DNA from: Bacillota bacterium
GTDB taxonomy: Bacteria > Bacillota > Clostridia > Lachnospirales > Lachnospiraceae
Direction: 5' to 3'
NCBI GenBank assembly: GCA_023398855.1
Contig: JAEWRS010000488.1
Location: 1 to 10,000, forward strand
DNA: 10,000 nucleotides
This document shows positions 7,242 to 10,000 of the stretch, piece after piece (position 1 is the first letter of the stretch; each line of letters begins with the position of its first letter). The notes beneath the pieces were generated by a model. That model was not told the DNA's origin and did not search any database. It was given only the letters and a program-made list of their open reading frames with translations. The translations under genes were made by a program, and so were the position numbers.

Positions 7242-8687
7242 TCACCAGCCTACTTTATAAAACTCCTCCTTTGTGTATTCCACTGCTGCCTTTCCATCCT
7301 GGAGGATGATCATCCGGTCAGACACATCCATGTTATCAGCCAGGTTGCTGGTAAGAATAAGCACTGATATCCCGCTGTTTTTCAGTTCCTGGATCAGATC
7401 AAGCACATAACGCCTTAAATACATATCTCCCTTTGCCAAAGGCTGGACACACACAACAACTTTGGGATGTAGCAGATGGATCCGGTAATAGGCCAGCCCG
7501 TATTTTTCCTGAATACTTAACTGGTCAATCTTCAACACATCAATACATGGGCCGGTTTTCTTCCTATATTCGTTCCGTACACTGCGCAGATGACTGCGCC
7601 TTATATTCCCGAATCTGACTTTTCTGTCCAAAAGAAAGGTCAGGTTTTCCATGTAGCTCATATCCCGAAACAGGAAAGTCTCTGCCGGATCATCGGGGAT
7701 AACAGCTACCCCTTCCTTAAAAAAATCCACCGGCTCCTCTCCTTTAAAAAGCCTTTCTCCCAGACAGATTCTGCCTCCACTGATTCCCCTGCTGCCAGAA
7801 AGAACTTCAACCAAAGGTTCCCAGGTCTGGTTATCCGTGTCCAGAATCATCAGACATTCCCCTTTTCTAATAGAAAAACCGACCAGTTCTTTCCCGTTTA
7901 AATGCACACCCTCCAGTTTAAGTACCGCCTCTTCCTTTGGTTCTCTGATCTGACTGCCGGATAAGTCAAAAGATATGGTATAGGGCTGAAGAGCCGTTTC
8001 CACCATTTCTTCCTTTTCGAACACCTTCCATATGGACCCTTGATGAAAAAGAGCTGCACGGTCTGCAATCTGGAACACCTCCTGGTGGTGGTTTCCCATA
8101 TAAAGAAAAGCGGTCCCACGCTTAGCCTGCTCCCTGATAATGTCCTGAAACAGCTTAAGTTCCATCTGGCTCAAAAAGTTGCTGATGCGGTCCAGAATGA
8201 TGAATTGGCATCCAGCCAGAATAGCCTTTAAAAGCTCCGTTACACAACGTTCAAAAGCATTTAAGGTGGATACCCGGCGCTTAGGGTCAATAGTAATCCC
8301 CAGGGAGCCCATCAATAGTTCCACCTGGTTATCCAGTACTCTGCTGTTAATGATATACTTTTTAAACCCCTTTCGCATGACAAATAAGTTATCAGATATG
8401 GTCAGACTGTCAATAAGCCTTCCCCTTTCCTCAATCACATAGACCCGGTTGTCCGTGAAATCTGAATGGGAATAATGGTTCACACGGTTTCCTTCATAAT
8501 AAACTCCGCCAAAATTAATGGGAACGTTATGGCAGATGAGGCGGATCAGCTGGGTACAGCCTTTTGCATCAGAAATGATGAGTCCCATAATTTCTCCCTG
8601 GAGAATATAAAAATCCAGATTATCCAGATAATACTCCCCGTTTTCTTTCAGGGTAACATGATTCAGCCGGAGAATTTCTTTTCTCAT
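7242..8687 (-). CDS. Degenerate tandem-NBD ABC protein (sugar ABC ATPase homologue, predicted non-catalytic)
   Basis: A 481-residue intact ORF with the two-domain layout of RbsA/MglA ATPases. Domain 1 aligns to the active neighbour (5559-7061) with the same residue numbers. The Walker A segment is ISDAKGCTQ (38-46), losing two glycines and the catalytic Lys44 (Cys). Gln87 is Glu, Walker B ILDRISN has Arg167 for Glu, the signature LAVSKQQ is replaced by LNAFERC, and H-loop His199 is Asn. In domain 2 the Gly-rich loop is ILDTDNQTW (281-289), no LSGGNQQ is present and DEPTRG is replaced by VQPLAKG. The fold-bearing parts survive (GEIMGLI, VSDRMIILQDGK). I start at the ATG at 8687 with GAGAGGTGA upstream; an open frame to 8792 overlaps the kinase gene. 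It is 19 bases after the histidine kinase gene, so probably works in signalling. ATP hydrolysis is unlikely; a regulatory or binding role is inferred. Confidence 0.85.
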   Translation of the reverse strand: MRKEILRLNHVTLKENGEYYLDNLDFYILQGEIMGLIISDAKGCTQLIRLICHNVPINFGGVYYEGNRVNHYSHSDFTDNRVYVIEERGRLIDSLTISDNLFVMRKGFKKYIINSRVLDNQVELLMGSLGITIDPKRRVSTLNAFERCVTELLKAILAGCQFIILDRISNFLSQMELKLFQDIIREQAKRGTAFLYMGNHHQEVFQIADRAALFHQGSIWKVFEKEEMVETALQPYTISFDLSGSQIREPKEEAVLKLEGVHLNGKELVGFSIRKGECLMILDTDNQTWEPLVEVLSGSRGISGGRICLGERLFKGEEPVDFFKEGVAVIPDDPAETFLFRDMSYMENLTFLLDRKVRFGNIRRSHLRSVRNEYRKKTGPCIDVLKIDQLSIQEKYGLAYYRIHLLHPKVVVCVQPLAKGDMYLRRYVLDLIQELKNSGISVLILTSNLADNMDVSDRMIILQDGKAAVEYTKEEFYKVGW

Positions 8688-8691
8688 CTTA

Positions 8692-8700
8692 TCACCTCTC
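8692..8700 (-). promoter_or_regulatory. Ribosome binding site fixing the pseudo-ABC start
   Basis: GAGAGGTGA lies four bases before the ATG at 8687 and just after the stop of the kinase gene. It supports that start over the in-frame ATG at 8792 inside the kinase gene. Confidence 0.7.
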
Positions 8701-8706
8701 TGTCCA

Positions 8707-9726
8707 TCAATCTTTAACAAGGGGAAGGGATATCTCCACATCTGTCCCTGCCTCCACCTGACTGTAAACGTGGATGCCATATTCTTCTCCAAAAAGCAGC
8801 TTGATCCTGTTGTTCACGTTTTGAATAGCAATGCCGCCCTTTCGGTCTGTATCAGGATTTACATCATCTAAGGAAAGGCTTTTCAGCTTTTCGTTCAGCA
8901 TTTTTACACGTTCCGCCTCCATACCAAGACCATCATCAGAAACCTTGATGATCAAACGGGAATCCGTCACCGAGATTTTAATGATCAGATGACCTTCTCC
9001 TATTTTTCGTTCGATCCCATGGTAAATTGAGTTTTCAACCACAGGCTGCAGGGTCAGCTTTGGCAGGTGGTACTGCAAAATTTCCATTTCATCCAATTCT
9101 TCTGAAAAGGCATACTGGATGCTTAACTGCAGTTTTTTCCCGAAACGGAACTGCTGGATATAATAATAATTTTCAATATTGGCAAGCTCATCTTCTAAGT
9201 TCACCAAATGCTCCACATTGGAAATGGTATAGCGGAAAAAGGTGGCAAGAGCTTCCGTCATTTCTGCTATACTGTCAACTCCCAGGGTCAGGGCCTCACT
9301 GCGGATTCCCTCCAGGGTATTGTACAAGAAATGAGGATTGATCTGGTTTTGCAGGGCAAGGTATTCTGCCTGTTTTTTTGATACATTGATCAGTTCTCTG
9401 GTTCCAAGCATTTCTAAGAATCTTTGGTTCACCTGTTCTGATTCTAAATCGTAAGGATATCGGATTTTAAATAAATCATTTAAAACACTGCCTGATGCAA
9501 ACTGCCGTTCCACCCGTTTGGTTTCCTCCAAGGGCTTGTAGATACCACGATAGCCTCCATAAAAAGACAGAATGATCCAAAGAGCTGAAGCCATAAAAAT
9601 CCACATTTGATCCGCAGTGCCCATGGTTATGTACAGGGTATACCCTAATAAAAGCAGAAATCCCACAAAAAGGCCTGACAAAAGAAGCAATGCTCTGACA
9701 GACAGAAACCGAAATTTTTCTCTCAT
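8707..9726 (-). CDS. Sensor histidine kinase, YesM/LytS type, minimal sensor region
   Basis: A 339-residue membrane kinase predicted to phosphorylate the response regulator encoded just upstream. Two hydrophobic helices (about 11-34 and 41-58) are joined by an outside loop of only some 6-8 residues. A HAMP-like linker follows (KPLEE near 64-68, ESEQVNQRFLEM near 95-106). The His_kinase domain has QINPHFLYNTL (128-138) with phospho-acceptor His132, and FFRYTIS (163-169). The ATP-binding domain has an N-box LQPVVENSIYHGI (226-238), a G1 box SDDGLGM (263-269) and a G2-like GGIAIQNVNNRI (297-308). YesM-type kinases usually carry a large outside ligand-binding domain, which is missing here. The ATG at 9726 has AAAGGAG seven bases upstream. 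Gaps are 17 bases to the regulator and 19 to the pseudo-ABC gene, so the three are probably co-transcribed. Confidence 0.93.
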   Translation of the reverse strand: MREKFRFLSVRALLLLSGLFVGFLLLLGYTLYITMGTADQMWIFMASALWIILSFYGGYRGIYKPLEETKRVERQFASGSVLNDLFKIRYPYDLESEQVNQRFLEMLGTRELINVSKKQAEYLALQNQINPHFLYNTLEGIRSEALTLGVDSIAEMTEALATFFRYTISNVEHLVNLEDELANIENYYYIQQFRFGKKLQLSIQYAFSEELDEMEILQYHLPKLTLQPVVENSIYHGIERKIGEGHLIIKISVTDSRLIIKVSDDGLGMEAERVKMLNEKLKSLSLDDVNPDTDRKGGIAIQNVNNRIKLLFGEEYGIHVYSQVEAGTDVEISLPLVKD

Positions 9727-9743
9727 AATCCGTCTCCTTTCCG

Positions 9744-10000
9744 TCAGGAATAAAGCTTCCGGTATTCATTTGGCTTTAATCCGGAAAATTTTGTGAAATT
9801 TTTTGTAAAGTACTTTACATCGCTGTAGCCCACTTCCTCACAAATGGCTGCCACACTTAAATTTGTTTCCTTTAACAGGCTCTTTGCCTGTTCCATGCGC
9901 ACCTCCGATAAAAATTCCAAAAAATTCTTTCCGGTTTCTTTTTTAAACAGGGAACTAAAATAACTAGGGTTGAATCCCGCGATTTCACTGACGGTTTCCA
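9744..10000 (-). CDS. Response regulator / AraC-family transcription factor (C-terminal end only)
   Basis: The last 84 residues of a protein whose N-terminus lies beyond the right edge. They form an AraC/XylS DNA-binding region. The first partial HTH reads VSEIAGFNPSYFSSLFKKETG, followed by the connecting helix FLEFLSEVRMEQAKSLL. The second HTH is VAAICEEVGYSDVKYFTKNF, ending in the family signature FSGLKPNEYRK. Its place directly upstream of a YesM-like kinase makes a YesN-type response regulator (receiver domain plus AraC domain) very likely, but the receiver domain is not in the window. A plain AraC regulator remains possible. It probably activates the transporter operon, and the direct repeat at 7178-7194 is a candidate site. 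The TGA at 9744-9746 overlaps no neighbouring gene. Confidence 0.9.
   Translation of the reverse strand, partial: ETVSEIAGFNPSYFSSLFKKETGKNFLEFLSEVRMEQAKSLLKETNLSVAAICEEVGYSDVKYFTKNFTKFSGLKPNEYRKLYS

Noticed and set aside
8688..8792. N-terminal extension of the pseudo-ABC protein to an ATG at 8792
   Set aside because: It would overlap the 3' end of the histidine kinase gene by 86 bases, has no family-like sequence, and the ATG at 8687 has a good ribosome binding site.
272..9341. Plus-strand open frames of 60-150 codons, such as 272-655, 5782-6234 and 6361-6804
   Set aside because: All lie opposite strongly supported minus-strand genes, show no recognisable domains, and have low-complexity shadow-like composition.
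9476..9769. 97-codon minus-strand frame overlapping the histidine kinase start
   Set aside because: It is out of frame with a well-supported kinase N-terminus and regulator C-terminus and has no recognisable features.

Overview
The window looks like chromosomal DNA of a Clostridia bacterium, most likely Lachnospiraceae (a Lacrimispora or Clostridium saccharolyticum type). This is inferred from protein style, strong AGGAG-type ribosome binding sites, AT-rich intergenic DNA, Firmicute-type promoters and a YesM/YesN-like two-component system beside a sugar ABC transporter. No rRNA or tRNA was available to confirm it. Every gene I can support is on the minus strand, so transcription runs from high to low coordinates. 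No tRNA, rRNA, insertion sequence, CRISPR array or phage gene was seen, and no gene-free stretch exceeds 300 bases; the longest is 180.

In transcription order, the right end (10000 to 7242) is a signalling operon. It holds the C-terminal AraC-type DNA-binding end of a response regulator (cut by the window edge), a YesM/LytS-like sensor histidine kinase with two membrane helices and almost no outside domain, and a full-length tandem-NBD sugar-ABC ATPase homologue that has lost its ATPase motifs. The genes are 17 and 19 bases apart, and a perfect 13-bp stem with a T-run (7203-7235) ends the operon.

The middle (7061 to 2381) is a CUT2-family (ribose/allose/galactose type) sugar import operon: tandem-domain ATPase, permease, substrate-binding lipoprotein, then a ROK-family sugar kinase. 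Its 180-bp upstream region packs the terminator of the signalling operon, a 10-bp-phased direct repeat, an extended -10 promoter and a cre-like palindrome near the predicted transcription start. The likely logic is that the two-component system activates the transporter, the sugar is imported and the ROK kinase phosphorylates it. The sugar cannot be named from sequence.

The left end (2265 to 1) holds a MATE-family efflux transporter with its own promoter, then plsX (phospholipid synthesis), cut by the window edge and also with its own promoter. These two are probably unrelated to the sugar locus.

The most interesting element is the catalytically dead ABC protein (7242-8687). It aligns almost without gaps to the active ATPase next door through the first domain, yet the Walker A Lys, Q-loop Gln, Walker B Glu and H-loop His are all replaced, and the second domain has lost its motifs too. 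It sits inside the two-component operon rather than the transport operon. That suggests a pseudo-ATPase turned regulator, perhaps linking transporter state to a kinase that has no evident ligand-binding domain of its own.
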